IMG/VR virus record: IMGVR_UViG_3300009551_000034 | Span: 1 to 38,539 of that record | Strand: one strand, 5' to 3' | Source of the DNA: a virus | Length of the DNA stretch: 38,539 nt | In this document: positions 15,585-23,483 of the stretch, in pieces | Numbering within the stretch: the first letter of the stretch is position 1 | Layout of the letters: every line of letters begins with the position of its first letter | Translations under genes and position numbers: made by a program | Notes under the pieces: model-generated | Database searches by the model: none | Told to the model about the DNA's origin: nothing | Seen by the model: the letters and a program-made list of their open reading frames with translations, nothing else

Positions 15585-17741
15585 TCACGCGGGAGCGCGC
15601 TGACCCGTGAGTGGGTTGGTCGGCATCAGCGGACCGCCGGGAGGCGGAGGGCCTCCGAGCGGGCGAGCGCGACCGTCGGGCGCCGGAGGGCCGGCGTTCG
15701 GGCCCGGGCCCGTCGTCGGGCCGGGAGGCTTCGGCGCGGAGCCCTGCGGCATCGCCTGCAAGGCCGGGGGCGGCGGAGGCGCGACGCTCTGGGTGAGGGA
15801 CCCGAGCTCAGGGCCCATCGCCATCCACATCTGCGTATGAGCGTTGATGTGGTCGAGAACGATCTTCGAGGCGGCGTCGTTCTCGCGAATCTCGCGAATC
15901 GCTAGGACCGCCGCGTGTTCCCGGACGTGGATACCGTGGTCGTCTACGAGGCGAACCGTGCAGGGTTTACCCTCGGCGAGGTCTTCGTTCTCGCGGGCGA
16001 TGAGGTCGAGCTGGGCCTTCTCGCCCGAGTAGGCCGATTCGAGACGCCCGGTCGAGAGAACCTCGATGTACTGCTCGGGGGTCTTCAGTAGCTTGTTCTG
16101 GAGCAGCTGTTGCGCGATTTCGAGACGACCCGCCGAACTCTCCTGAAGAGGAGAACCTACGTTGATCGTGACTCGGTCGATCGTGTCGAGCTTGTCGCCG
16201 CTCCACTCGATCATCGCGCCCTTATTCGCCCGGCCGACGATCTCGACCGGACGCGGGTTCTTCGCGTACCTCTTCAGAAGGGAGATCAGGCCCGTTCCAA
16301 CGCGCTCGCGGTGGCGAACCACGGCGCTCTGAAAACCACCGTTGAAGGCGATCGCGAGAGACTGAACGAGAGCGAGGGCCGCTCCCGACTTCAACTGGGG
16401 AGCCGGGTCGCCTCGGATTACTGAGTTGATCCCCGAAAGGGTCTCCATCAACCGCTGGATGACGTCGCGGAACTTGTCGACCGACGCCGGCATCGAGAGC
16501 AGGTCAAGAGCCTCCGGCCGTCCGCCGTTGGGAGCGTCCGGGTTGGGGGTGTATTCGAGGAGACGCATCCCCTTCGCCACCAGCTCGGGGGAGAAGTCGG
16601 TCCCCTTCGGGGCCAGAACGTTCTGCACACCGAAGGTCGTAACGTTCGTGATCTGGCCGTTAAGAACGGCGTCGTAGACTTCCTGCAGGGCCAGGAGATC
16701 CCACATCGGGGTATGTCCCCGAGCGATCGTCATCTCCCTCTCGGGCGTGAGGAGGTAGACGGGGACCTCCGCTAGGTCCATCTCCTCGTCTTCGAGGACG
16801 ACGCCGGAGCTACCGGAGAGGACCATCGCGAAACGCCCCTTCGGGAGCGCGTCGCACGGGAGGTGGTACAGGTACCAGACCGTGACGAGGTCGGCGTTCG
16901 AGTCGTCGGTCTGTCTCTCCCAGGGAGAGCTAGAGCGGGACGCGGACCGGGCCCAGAGGCGTTCCCCGGAGCCTCGAAGGGCGATGATGTCGTCCTTCCA
17001 CTCGGGATAGCGGGCCGCGAGGTTCCAGAGATTCTCGCGGTAGGGGACGATCGCCCAGTCGAGGTCCTTCGAGGCCCGGTCGAGATCGTGGATGATCTCC
17101 ATCGGGTTGAACATCCGGGCTTCGACGTCACCCGAGAGGACCGCTACCTTGTCAACAATCGGAAGCCCGTCGGCGTCGAGCAGCGGATTCCCGCGCTCGT
17201 CGAGGACGGGGCGGTCCTTGTAGCCGACCGGCTTCCCGACGAAGGGGTTCCACCGGAGAGCCGTGTAGCCTTCGCCGAAGTTCAACGAGGCTCGGGCCGC
17301 GTCGGTCGTCACCTCTTCGAGGGAGAGGGCCCGGTGGTAGAATTCGAGCAGGGACTTCGCGAGAACAACCTGACGGGCCGACTCGGTGTCCGTGTTCGTC
17401 GCCCTCGGGTCGTAGGCGATACGATCGTGCTGCGCGGTCGCGATAAGCGCCTGCTGGATCGACCGAAAGTGGTTCGTCCGGATAACGACGTTCTCGCCGT
17501 TCTCGCCCCCGTAGTTCACGGCCGTCGAGTCGGCCATCCCGCCGTTCGCGTCGAACCCGTAGTAGGTCCGCTCGGCGGCGAAGAAGAGCGAGAGCCGGCC
17601 GTCCCGGCGGAGACGAGCGTTGTAGCGGAGAGCCTTGCTCTGGATTACCTCGGGGAGGTCTTCGGACTCGACGTCGGCCCAATACCGGTCGTCCGGTAGG
17701 GCGGCGAATCCACCGGTCCCCGAGAATCCTGTTGGGCTCAT
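15585..17741 (-). CDS. Portal protein
   Basis: 718 residues, in the size range of P22-type portals. The N-terminal third carries mixed helices and strands, the middle holds wing-like beta parts and long helices (TPMWDLLALQEVYDAVLNGQ, then SGINSVIRGD), and the last 80 residues are Pro/Gly-rich. It forms the dodecameric ring at one capsid vertex, where DNA enters and leaves and where the terminase docks. It follows the large terminase gene and precedes scaffold, as in most tailed phages. ATG at 17741 has GGAG upstream with long spacing. The SGINSVIRGDPAPQLKSGAA segment is typical of podovirus portals. Confidence 0.85.
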   Translation of the reverse strand: MSPTGFSGTGGFAALPDDRYWADVESEDLPEVIQSKALRYNARLRRDGRLSLFFAAERTYYGFDANGGMADSTAVNYGGENGENVVIRTNHFRSIQQALIATAQHDRIAYDPRATNTDTESARQVVLAKSLLEFYHRALSLEEVTTDAARASLNFGEGYTALRWNPFVGKPVGYKDRPVLDERGNPLLDADGLPIVDKVAVLSGDVEARMFNPMEIIHDLDRASKDLDWAIVPYRENLWNLAARYPEWKDDIIALRGSGERLWARSASRSSSPWERQTDDSNADLVTVWYLYHLPCDALPKGRFAMVLSGSSGVVLEDEEMDLAEVPVYLLTPEREMTIARGHTPMWDLLALQEVYDAVLNGQITNVTTFGVQNVLAPKGTDFSPELVAKGMRLLEYTPNPDAPNGGRPEALDLLSMPASVDKFRDVIQRLMETLSGINSVIRGDPAPQLKSGAALALVQSLAIAFNGGFQSAVVRHRERVGTGLISLLKRYAKNPRPVEIVGRANKGAMIEWSGDKLDTIDRVTINVGSPLQESSAGRLEIAQQLLQNKLLKTPEQYIEVLSTGRLESAYSGEKAQLDLIARENEDLAEGKPCTVRLVDDHGIHVREHAAVLAIREIRENDAASKIVLDHINAHTQMWMAMGPELGSLTQSVAPPPPPALQAMPQGSAPKPPGPTTGPGPNAGPPAPDGRARPLGGPPPPGGPLMPTNPLTGQRAPA

Positions 17742-17967
17742 AGGCCCAGCGCTCCGAAGCGGTGATCAGCGACAAGGACTTGCGAAGACAACGTCGGGCG
17801 CGTTCCCTTTCGAGACCGCAGCTCCCGATTCAGATGTAGTCCGTCGCGGTATTCGCTGAACATCGGTAGTTTGGTATCGTCTCTCCGATAGTCACGCCTC
17901 GTAGAGAGTCCGGCGTTCGACCGATAAGACTCTACGGTAGGTTGTTGGAGGCGTCTGCCACCGTTGG
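17742..17967. other. Intergenic leader between large terminase and portal
   Basis: 226 bases without a gene. It contains the repeated promoter-like block at 17929-17958 and a leader of about 190 bases before the portal ATG. No clear intrinsic terminator after the terminase gene is visible. Confidence 0.5.
17929..17958 (-). promoter_or_regulatory. Candidate late promoter, portal copy
   Basis: Second copy of the GCAGACG-N4-CAACAACCTACCGTAGAGT block, identical at all 26 conserved positions to the one before the capsid gene and in the same orientation. It lies ten bases after the terminase stop and 188 bases before the portal start, in one of the few gaps of an otherwise overlapping gene chain. 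Confidence 0.6.
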
Positions 17968-19551
17968 CTATTTACGGACGCCTCGCGCCTCTCTAAGGGC
18001 ATAAGCCCACTTCCGGGCCCGGTCCTCGGTCTCGTCCCTCGCGGGGTTCCTAAGGTGGCTAGGGACCTGCTGGGTGTAGAAGTCGAACTTCGTAGGCGGG
18101 AGAGGGTTGTGGTTCCGGTCGACGTGGCGAACGAGGTACATCGCGGCGGCGACTCCGTCGCAGTGTCCGAGGATCGAAGATTCCTCGAAGTCGGTACCGG
18201 CTCCGTTCCACATCCCATTCTCCAAGTGCGCGATCGTCTCGGTGCAATCCGGGTGGATGAGGAGGTCGCCTCTCTGGATTTCCATCCGGAGGGCCTGGAG
18301 CGCGGCGCGCTTTTCCTGGTTGTGGACAGCGCCCCACCGGACGTCTCGGGCCGGGTCGTTCGGGGCCTGTAGGCGGGAGAGGTCGGCCCGGAGCGTGGGC
18401 TGGGCGTCGATCAGACGCGTGTGCCGGCTGAAAGGCGGGGTCGTACCGGGCCAGAGCGATTGTTCCTTCGCGAGGACGGCGCGTTGGATCTCGTCGGGCC
18501 GATAGCCGCGGAGGTACAGCTCGCCCTCGACGACGATCTTCGCGAGCTGGAAGTGCCAGTAGGCGAAGAGAAGGGCCGTGAAGTGCTTCGTGAAGCCGTA
18601 GTCGCCGATTACGTACCGGTCGAAGAAGGGCGGGCGGGGAATAGCTCGAACGACCTTGTCGTGGGCTACGGCGAACTCGGGGACGAGCGCCCGCTCTGGG
18701 TTCGTGATGAACTCGGCGAGTCCTTCTCGACGCCAGACGACCTCGCTCGAACAGCCGCTCCGGAACTTCGCGATGTCGTCTTCGGAGAGGTGGGAAGGGG
18801 GGGCGTCGGTGATCTTCCGGTGGTGGTAGCTCTTCGTCTTCTTCGCTTGGTCGACGAACTTCTTGAAGGGGTGAGCGATCGACTCGGGAGGCGAGGAGGC
18901 GACGAGGATCTTCCCGTAAACACTCCCGGCCGTCTTCGAGTTCTCTCGACCTCGCCCGGCCTTCATCATCGTCGGGACGAGAATCGAGCCGACAACGTAT
19001 TCGAGGACGTCGATAAACCCGGCCTCGTCGATCACTACGAGATCGGACTTCGGCCCACGGAGGCGATTCGCCTTCTGGAGGTCTTCGGACCCCTTTAGGA
19101 CGATCACGGACCCGTTCTGAAAGCGGATCTCGTCGCCTACGATCGTCGGCTTCAGCTCGGGAGGCGCGGTCTCGGCGATGAAGTAGACGATGTCGTCAAC
19201 GAAATCGTGGAGGGACGTGATCGTCGCGCCGAGATAGGGGACTCTCGCCTTCTTCTTGTTGAGACAGACTTCGCAAGCGAGAACTAGCGCCGCAAAGGAC
19301 TTCCCGTAACGGCGAGCGATACACCAGACGCTGATGAACGCGGAGGTCGCTCGGAACTCTTCGAGTAGCTCGACCTGTCCCTCGTGGAGGAGGAAAGACA
19401 GGTCGCCCTCTCTCCACGCCTCGAACCGGAGCGACTCCTTTACGGCATCTTCGCCGTATTTCGCGATCGTCTCCGAGAGGGTGAGTTCCTCGTGTGCGTT
19501 GTTAGCGGGGTCGCCCGCGGTCCTATCCGAGCCTCGTAGGCGCGGACCCAT
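17968..19551 (-). CDS. terL: Terminase large subunit (packaging ATPase/nuclease)
   Basis: 527 residues. An adenine-binding Gln (GQVELL, near 59) is followed by a Walker A variant CIARRYGKS at 77-85 and a Walker B with catalytic Glu, LVVIDEAG at 171-178. SSPP at 219-222 fits the coupling motif. The C-terminal RNase H-like nuclease shows Asp317 (VIGDYGF), Glu343 and Asp465 (GHCDGVAAA). The protein cuts and pumps phage DNA into procapsids with the small subunit, docked on the portal. ATG at 19551 follows the previous stop by three bases. The N-terminal 20 residues are polar and a slightly later non-ATG start cannot be excluded. All motif residues needed for activity appear present. Confidence 0.95.
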   Translation of the reverse strand: MGPRLRGSDRTAGDPANNAHEELTLSETIAKYGEDAVKESLRFEAWREGDLSFLLHEGQVELLEEFRATSAFISVWCIARRYGKSFAALVLACEVCLNKKKARVPYLGATITSLHDFVDDIVYFIAETAPPELKPTIVGDEIRFQNGSVIVLKGSEDLQKANRLRGPKSDLVVIDEAGFIDVLEYVVGSILVPTMMKAGRGRENSKTAGSVYGKILVASSPPESIAHPFKKFVDQAKKTKSYHHRKITDAPPSHLSEDDIAKFRSGCSSEVVWRREGLAEFITNPERALVPEFAVAHDKVVRAIPRPPFFDRYVIGDYGFTKHFTALLFAYWHFQLAKIVVEGELYLRGYRPDEIQRAVLAKEQSLWPGTTPPFSRHTRLIDAQPTLRADLSRLQAPNDPARDVRWGAVHNQEKRAALQALRMEIQRGDLLIHPDCTETIAHLENGMWNGAGTDFEESSILGHCDGVAAAMYLVRHVDRNHNPLPPTKFDFYTQQVPSHLRNPARDETEDRARKWAYALREARGVRK

Positions 19552-19554
19552 CCG

Positions 19555-19911
19555 CTACCCGGCGAGGGCTCCTAGGGAGGCTCGGAGCTTCCGGCGGGTA
19601 TCGACCTGGCGGGTTGCTTCCTCGATCGCGCGGAGGGCTCGGTTCCTCGAAGCCTTCCGGCTCCGCGTATTCCACAGCCGCAGGAAGCTCGCCGACACGT
19701 GTACCGCGGCCTGAGCTCCCGGTTCCGCTACGTAGGGCGTCGGGGTGGCGTGCTCGGGGGGGGTGCCGTGCGTTACCGAACCCGGCTGCGGAGCCAGCTC
19801 GGTCGGGTCGGGCACTTCTCGGGAAGTGGACACTCTAGTCGAGACACCCCACCCCCCACGGACGGGATCATCGAAAGACCCTGGCCCCCCTCCCTGTACC
19901 CCCCCGGTCAC
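19555..19911 (-). CDS. Small basic protein upstream of large terminase, unknown
   Basis: 118 residues from a GTG at 19911 that overlaps the upstream TGA (GTGA). The N-terminal 60 residues are Gly/Pro-rich and low-complexity. The C-terminal 50 (FLRLWNTRSRKASRNRALRAIEEATRQVDTRR, given here only in part as RKASRNRALRAIEEAT) form a basic helix. Real coding is supported by the coupled start and by the close spacing to terminase, but the N-terminal half could be non-functional. Possible roles are DNA-binding packaging accessory or assembly chaperone. No family is recognised. Confidence 0.5.
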   Translation of the reverse strand: MTGGVQGGGPGSFDDPVRGGWGVSTRVSTSREVPDPTELAPQPGSVTHGTPPEHATPTPYVAEPGAQAAVHVSASFLRLWNTRSRKASRNRALRAIEEATRQVDTRRKLRASLGALAG

Positions 19912-20150
19912 GCGCGCCTCGGAGAACCCGAAGGGAGCCTAGCCTCGACGCTCCGCGTAAGGCGGGCTAGCTCACCCTCGACCTTCTCGACCCTGCCGAG
20001 CAGCTCGGAGGACGTCTCCGCGTCTTTCCGGTGCAGGGCGGCCTCCTCACGAAGCTCTCGCCGCTCCGCGGCCCGAGAGAGCAGGTTCATCCTCCAGCCG
20101 GCGAGGGCGAGGAGACCGAGACCGAACAGCGAAAAGGCGATAGCGGTCAT
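19908..20150 (-). CDS. Small membrane protein with coiled-coil tail
   Basis: 80 residues. Residues 2-20 (TAIAFSLFGLGLLALAGW) form one transmembrane segment, followed by a charged coiled coil (RAAERRELREEAALHRKDAE...LLGRVEKVEGELARL). N-out or N-in topology cannot be decided. ATG at 20150 overlaps the preceding TGA (ATGA), which fixes this start over longer open frames upstream. One membrane span plus a coiled coil resembles inner-membrane spanins or holin partners, but it lies in the terminase cluster, not next to the putative holins. No clear match. Confidence 0.65.
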   Translation of the reverse strand: MTAIAFSLFGLGLLALAGWRMNLLSRAAERRELREEAALHRKDAETSSELLGRVEKVEGELARLTRSVEARLPSGSPRRA

Positions 20151-20608
20151 CGGCTCTCCCAACCTCTCCCCGAAACGAAGGAGTCGTTTCGGATCTCGTT
20201 CGAGATCTTCGCCGCGACCGTCGGCCGGGCGTCGGCCGATTCGAAGTCCCGTACTCGATACCGGTCTACCTCGTGGGCTGGTATCGAAACTCGGACCCAG
20301 CTTGTCCCGCCCGAACCGAGTCGGAGAACGAATCCCCTCCACGGACGTTCAGTCGACTTGACATACTGGTCCTTCTGCGAACCCGAATGGGGGCTCTCGG
20401 CCCCTTCCGAAGTGAGGTTTCGACCCGAGGGCGGAGACTGGTCCTTTTTGCACTTCTCGGCCGAATCTGAGGGTTCGGTCCGGTCGGTGAGGAGTCGGGT
20501 GGACCGCACCGGTTCTTCGACGGCGCGGAGCGCCTCTCGACGGGCCTTTGCCTTCTCGGAGGAAGCGAGCTGAGCCTTTTGAAGGGCGGCTTTCTGGGCT
20601 GGAGTCAC
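20147..20608 (-). CDS. Hypothetical protein between terminase subunit genes
   Basis: 153 residues from GTG 20608, which overlaps the small-terminase TGA and has GAAGGA upstream. Residues 1-33 are an Ala/Lys/Glu helix (PAQKAALQKAQLASSEKA), 34-85 look disordered, and 85-153 form a mixed alpha/beta piece (WRGFVLRLGSGGTSWVRVSI, then HEVDRYRVRDFESADARP). Its coupling to terminase genes suggests a packaging-linked or DNA-associated role, which is inference. No family is recognised. Confidence 0.6.
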   Translation of the reverse strand: MTPAQKAALQKAQLASSEKAKARREALRAVEEPVRSTRLLTDRTEPSDSAEKCKKDQSPPSGRNLTSEGAESPHSGSQKDQYVKSTERPWRGFVLRLGSGGTSWVRVSIPAHEVDRYRVRDFESADARPTVAAKISNEIRNDSFVSGRGWESR

Positions 20609-21372
20609 TTCTCGGGGTCCTTCGGGCTCGGGAGCATCTCGATCGGCTCTCGGAGGTCGCCTCGGAGGACGGATCTTCGGTCCTCTCGGGAAAGCTTGAT
20701 AGTCACGCTGGGTAGGGCGTTCCCCGTCGTCTCGATCTGCTTCTTCTGGACGAGGTGGAAGTTCTTCGGGTCGTGGCGCTCTAGGGCGTAGGCCCTCATA
20801 GGCCAGATCTTCCCGGTCGTATCCTCCATCGCCTCCCTCAACCACTTACGGCGAGGTTCGGACCGGGCCGTCTCAACCTGGTTGGCGATGTCCGGGTTCC
20901 GCTCCATCAACTCCGATAGGGAGGACTCGGATAGGCCCTCTTCCGCGCAGGCCCACGAAAGCCAGTCGCCCGCGCGGAGACGCGTGCAGAGGCTCTCTAG
21001 GCGCTCCGGTGTCCATTTTCGTGGGGCTCCTGGGCCCCTCGCGCGCGAAGACGCTGGTATGCTAAGCGCGGAACCCCCTAGTTTCGTGGTCTCTTTCCAC
21101 GCCCGGAACTCCGCTAGTTCCGCCTCGTTCGGGAGGGAACCCGACCCTGAGGGACGCTCCGCGTCGGTCAAGGTCACCCTCCGGGAAGGAACCGAACCCG
21201 TAGGACGCTCCGCGTCGGTCAAGGTCACCCTCCGGGAAGGAACCGAACCCGTAGGACGCTCCGCGTCGGACGAGTTCCCGTCGGGCTCACCGAGCCCTGA
21301 GGGACGCTCCGCGTCGGTCACGTCACCGGAGACGACCGAGCCCCGAGCAGACTGACGCTTCGTCTCGTTCAT
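20605..21372 (-). CDS. terS: Terminase small subunit with N-terminal repeats
   Basis: 255 residues. Residues 133-165 form a helix-turn-helix (RAGDWLSWACAEEGLSESSL), followed by long helices (DIANQVETARSEPRRKWLREAM) like those that make the terminase oligomer ring. It would recognise the phage packaging site and load the large subunit, encoded four genes later. The N-terminal 80 residues are unusual: DAERPSG or DAERPTG occurs four times (20, 36, 53, 70), spaced 16-17 residues, from a 51-base DNA repeat. ATG at 21372 has AAGGA seven bases upstream. It is the first gene of the late block. A different HTH regulator is a weaker alternative. Confidence 0.75.
   Translation of the reverse strand: MNETKRQSARGSVVSGDVTDAERPSGLGEPDGNSSDAERPTGSVPSRRVTLTDAERPTGSVPSRRVTLTDAERPSGSGSLPNEAELAEFRAWKETTKLGGSALSIPASSRARGPGAPRKWTPERLESLCTRLRAGDWLSWACAEEGLSESSLSELMERNPDIANQVETARSEPRRKWLREAMEDTTGKIWPMRAYALERHDPKNFHLVQKKQIETTGNALPSVTIKLSREDRRSVLRGDLREPIEMLPSPKDPEK
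21152..21317. repeat. 51-base tandem repeat inside terS
   Basis: Two identical 51-base units start at 21152 and 21203. A third copy, diverged after 16 bases, starts at 21254, and a fourth partial copy starts at 21302. All begin GGACGCTCCGCGTCGG, which encodes the recurring DAERP. The period is a multiple of three, so the frame is kept. Near-identity of the first two units suggests a recent duplication. Since many phages place the packaging site in or near terS, the repeats could also be DNA-binding sites. Confidence 0.9.
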
Positions 21373-21473
21373 ACGAAGTCCTTCCGCCCGAACTGTAGCG
21401 AGGGCCTATCCGAGTCCGTGGTATGCTGGTTGTGTAGGGGCGAACGAACGAACCCCGAAAGGAACAGGGTCCA
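21373..21473. promoter_or_regulatory. Divergent control region between late block and 21474 gene
   Basis: 101 bases separating terS (minus) from a plus-strand gene. It should hold at least one promoter in each direction. GGTATGCTGG at about 21420-21429 contains a TATGCT -10-like element on the plus strand, but I see no convincing -35. On the minus strand the late-promoter motif found twice elsewhere is not clearly present. Confidence 0.35.
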
Positions 21474-21884
21474 ATGATTGATAGTGCTGAAGAAGTCTTC
21501 GGGGACCTCCTCGAAGCCCGAGTCCCCGATTCGACGAAGAAGATCGCTGCCGCAGGAAGGCTTCTCGCCCGTCTCGAAGAGGTCCTCGGGAAGTTCGAGT
21601 ACCGGATGCAGAAGAAGCCCCAGCGTCTCGGAATCGGTAGCATCAACCCCGATCGTCACATCCCGATGGAGGTCGCTCACGACGACGACGGGAACTTCTA
21701 CCTCTCGTTCGGGAACGAGTCGTCGCTTCTCCCGGTCCAGTACAAGCGGCACCCCGGGGAATACGTCGGAACGTCGAAGGTTCGCGTAAACGGCGTCGAG
21801 GAGTGGTCCGACGCCCTCTCCGACATCGCTAAGGCGATCCGGGACGCCCTGAGGAAGAGGGCTGCCGAGCGAGACGAGGAGTAG
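21474..21884 (+). CDS. Hypothetical protein, 136 residues
   Basis: Acidic-basic mixed protein starting IDSAEEVFGDLLEARVPDST. Helices at about 1-45 and 110-136 flank a short beta region (GNFYLSFGNESSLLPVQY, SKVRVNGVEEW). ATG at 21474 has AAAGGA ten bases upstream. It stands alone, divergent from terS, and its stop lies five bases from the end of the opposing small-gene chain. It reads as cytoplasmic and I recognise no family. An early or regulatory role is possible from the divergent arrangement only. Confidence 0.7.
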   Translation: MIDSAEEVFGDLLEARVPDSTKKIAAAGRLLARLEEVLGKFEYRMQKKPQRLGIGSINPDRHIPMEVAHDDDGNFYLSFGNESSLLPVQYKRHPGEYVGTSKVRVNGVEEWSDALSDIAKAIRDALRKRAAERDEE

Positions 21885-21889
21885 CGAGC

Positions 21890-22018
21890 TCATCGCGCGC
21901 TCCCCGTATTCGCCCCTAGGACGTACCCGATGGCGAAGACCACCCCGACAGCCAGGAGGCCGAAGAAAGCCCGTCTCGCCAGAACCTCGACGACTCCCCT
22001 GATGACGAGGTCGGTCAC
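21890..22018 (-). CDS. 42-residue membrane peptide, last gene of the small-gene chain
   Basis: GTG at 22018 overlaps the upstream TGA (GTGA) and the frame ends at TGA 21892-21890. The product is a basic-flanked single membrane span: VEVLARRAFFGLLAVGVVF then AIGYVLGANTGSAR. Its size and span fit small phage membrane peptides such as holin-like, superinfection-exclusion or anti-host peptides. Coupling to seven upstream overlapping genes is the main support. It is short enough to be missed by length cut-offs. Confidence 0.65.
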   Translation of the reverse strand: MTDLVIRGVVEVLARRAFFGLLAVGVVFAIGYVLGANTGSAR

Positions 22019-22332
22019 TTCTGACTCGCCACGTCGTAAGAGCAGTTCGGGTTCACTTCGTCCACTGACACTCCGCAGCCCACGCAGGCCCTCGACCTAC
22101 GTCCCTGGTTGAGCTTCCATTTGGTGTAGTCCGAGTAGCAGTTCGGGTATCTCCGCTCGATCTCGGCGAAGTCGCATTCCCGCGGCGAGGGGTCGACTTC
22201 GGTAAGGAGTTTCCCGTCGTCGAGCCAGTACGTCACGACCTCTCGGACGGGACTCACCTCTGTGCCGTCTCCGGTCGTGGCTACGACTCGGGTCACGGTC
22301 ACGCGTTCGACTCGGCGCACTTCGTTCCTCAT
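22015..22332 (-). CDS. Hypothetical protein with Cys-rich C-terminus
   Basis: 105 residues from ATG 22332 (ATGA overlap). The N-terminal half is beta-like (RVTVTRVVATTGDGTEV, REVVTYWLDDGKLLTEV). The second half has Cys residues at ECDF, NCYS, ACVGCG and NCSY. ACVGC with the later NCSY could bind a metal, but the spacing is not a standard zinc ribbon. The function is unknown. It is the seventh gene of the eight-gene chain. Confidence 0.65.
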   Translation of the reverse strand: MRNEVRRVERVTVTRVVATTGDGTEVSPVREVVTYWLDDGKLLTEVDPSPRECDFAEIERRYPNCYSDYTKWKLNQGRRSRACVGCGVSVDEVNPNCSYDVASQK

Positions 22333-22496
22333 TCGCTCTTCTCCTCGGCCGTATTCGACCGAATGGGCGCTTCAGCGCCGACTTCGACCAGGACCCGTGT
22401 TCGAGCCTCCATCAGCTCCCAAAGCGTGGACGCTTCGAGGTGATAGACTTCGGGGCCGTGTCTCGTGGTGAGAGTGATATCCAGCGCGTAGTTCAT
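22329..22496 (-). CDS. Small hypothetical protein, 55 residues
   Basis: ATG at 22496 overlaps the TGA of the gene before it, and its own TGA overlaps the next ATG. The sequence begins NYALDITLTTRHGPEVYHLE and continues as an amphipathic helix (STLWELMEARTRVLVEV), a beta-alpha miniature fold. No family is recognised. Both coupled ends make this start more likely than the longer open frame upstream. Confidence 0.6.
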   Translation of the reverse strand: MNYALDITLTTRHGPEVYHLEASTLWELMEARTRVLVEVGAEAPIRSNTAEEKSE

Positions 22497-22837
22497 CGCA
22501 ATCTCCTCCATTCGCGGAACGGGAACTGTCCCTGGACGAACCTCGGAGGGAGGTCTCCCCTCCACTCGGGTTCGTCGATTCCGCCGATCGTCTTCACCTC
22601 AAGGCGCTTCCCGCACGTGAGGTCGTAGGGCCGGTAGTGATACCGCTTCGGAGTGTCGTCGCCCCAGGCGTTGTAAGCCTCGTGGACCTCGACGAGTACC
22701 TGAACCCCGTCCTTCGAGCCGACGTAGACCGCGACCACGTAACCGTCCCGTGGGTGCGACTTCCGAGGTCGGTTGAACGCCTTCTCGTGGTCGGCCTTCC
22801 GGGCGGCTTCCCGGGCTTCCTCGATCGGGTCGCTCAT
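22493..22837 (-). CDS. Hypothetical protein, 114 residues
   Basis: Begins with a charged helix (SDPIEEAREAARKADHEKAF), then a beta-rich part (DGYVVAVYVGSKDGVQVLVE, KRYHYRPYDL, CGKRLEVKTI) ending RFVQGQFPFREWRRLR. ATG at 22837 overlaps the preceding TGA. The beta part resembles small SH3-like or OB-like barrels by pattern only. Fourth product from the end of the chain. No catalytic motif is seen. Confidence 0.65.
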   Translation of the reverse strand: MSDPIEEAREAARKADHEKAFNRPRKSHPRDGYVVAVYVGSKDGVQVLVEVHEAYNAWGDDTPKRYHYRPYDLTCGKRLEVKTIGGIDEPEWRGDLPPRFVQGQFPFREWRRLR

Positions 22838-23028
22838 GGCTTCGCCTTCTCGGGGACGAACCCGTGGTGTTCGAGGAACTCGTCCACCGTGTATGACGTC
22901 TCTCCGTAGAGGAGCGTCTCCGTTCGCCTCTTAGGCGGGGTCAGCGCCAGGAGGTCCTCTCGGCGGCAGTCCCGAAGGACCTCAGCGATCGTCTCAGCGA
23001 TCTCGTCCCGCTCTTCCAGCTCGCTCAC
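22834..23028 (-). CDS. Small acidic helical protein, 64 residues
   Basis: GTG at 23028 overlaps the TGA of the membrane-protein gene (GTGA). This coupled start is preferred to the long Arg-rich open frame that precedes it, which is antisense-like in composition. The product is helical and charged (SELEERDEIAETIAEVLRDC) and ends with GETSYTVDEFLEHHGFVPEK, which looks like a small folded hairpin. Unknown function. Confidence 0.6.
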   Translation of the reverse strand: MSELEERDEIAETIAEVLRDCRREDLLALTPPKRRTETLLYGETSYTVDEFLEHHGFVPEKAKP

Positions 23029-23483
23029 GACGGCTCGTCCTCTCGACAGGCCATGGACGCCCCGGTTGGCTTCGGCTTCGGCTCTTCGAGCCCTACGGCT
23101 CCTCCGCTTCGGAAGTGTCCGGCGTGAAGCTGAATCCGATACTCGCGGTTCGGTTCGTACTCGGGAGCTGGGGGAGCTTCGAGGGTGAGGGCTTCTTTCA
23201 CCGCCTCGTCGAGAGGAGGGAGCACGGGCACCGTAGCGGGCTTCAAACCGGCGAAGGCTCGGTTCCGCTTCCCTTCCTTCCGCTCCAGATCCTCGATGCT
23301 GAGGCCTTCTCGGGCCGCCTGGCGGAGCCGCTCTGCGTCGATCTCCTTCTGCAGCGAGCCGGAGACCCAGATCCCCGGTGCCCACTCTGGAGAGCGAATC
23401 CGAATCGTCTTCGAGCGAAGGACCCGCCTCCAGCCCCACACGGCGAGGAGGAACAACCCGAGAAGGACGAACGGCCCGATCAC
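23025..23483 (-). CDS. Membrane-anchored hypothetical protein, 152 residues
   Basis: GTG at 23483 overlaps the upstream TGA. Residues 2-18 (IGPFVLLGLFLLAVWGW) form one N-terminal membrane span or uncleaved signal anchor, followed by basic RRVLRSKTIRIR. A soluble part of about 125 residues with Glu/Arg helices follows, and the tail is Pro-rich. With a positive patch directly after the span, the soluble part is probably cytoplasmic. It might tether a phage function to the inner membrane, or alter host envelope traffic. No family is recognised. Confidence 0.65.
   Translation of the reverse strand: MIGPFVLLGLFLLAVWGWRRVLRSKTIRIRSPEWAPGIWVSGSLQKEIDAERLRQAAREGLSIEDLERKEGKRNRAFAGLKPATVPVLPPLDEAVKEALTLEAPPAPEYEPNREYRIQLHAGHFRSGGAVGLEEPKPKPTGASMACREDEPS

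Noticed and set aside
16863-17699. 278-codon plus-strand frame opposite the portal gene
   Set aside because: Antisense shadow; the portal protein on the other strand is well supported.
21930-22112. 60-codon plus-strand frame
   Set aside because: Ser/Arg/Pro-rich, opposite the coupled 42-residue membrane peptide and the end of the 105-residue gene.
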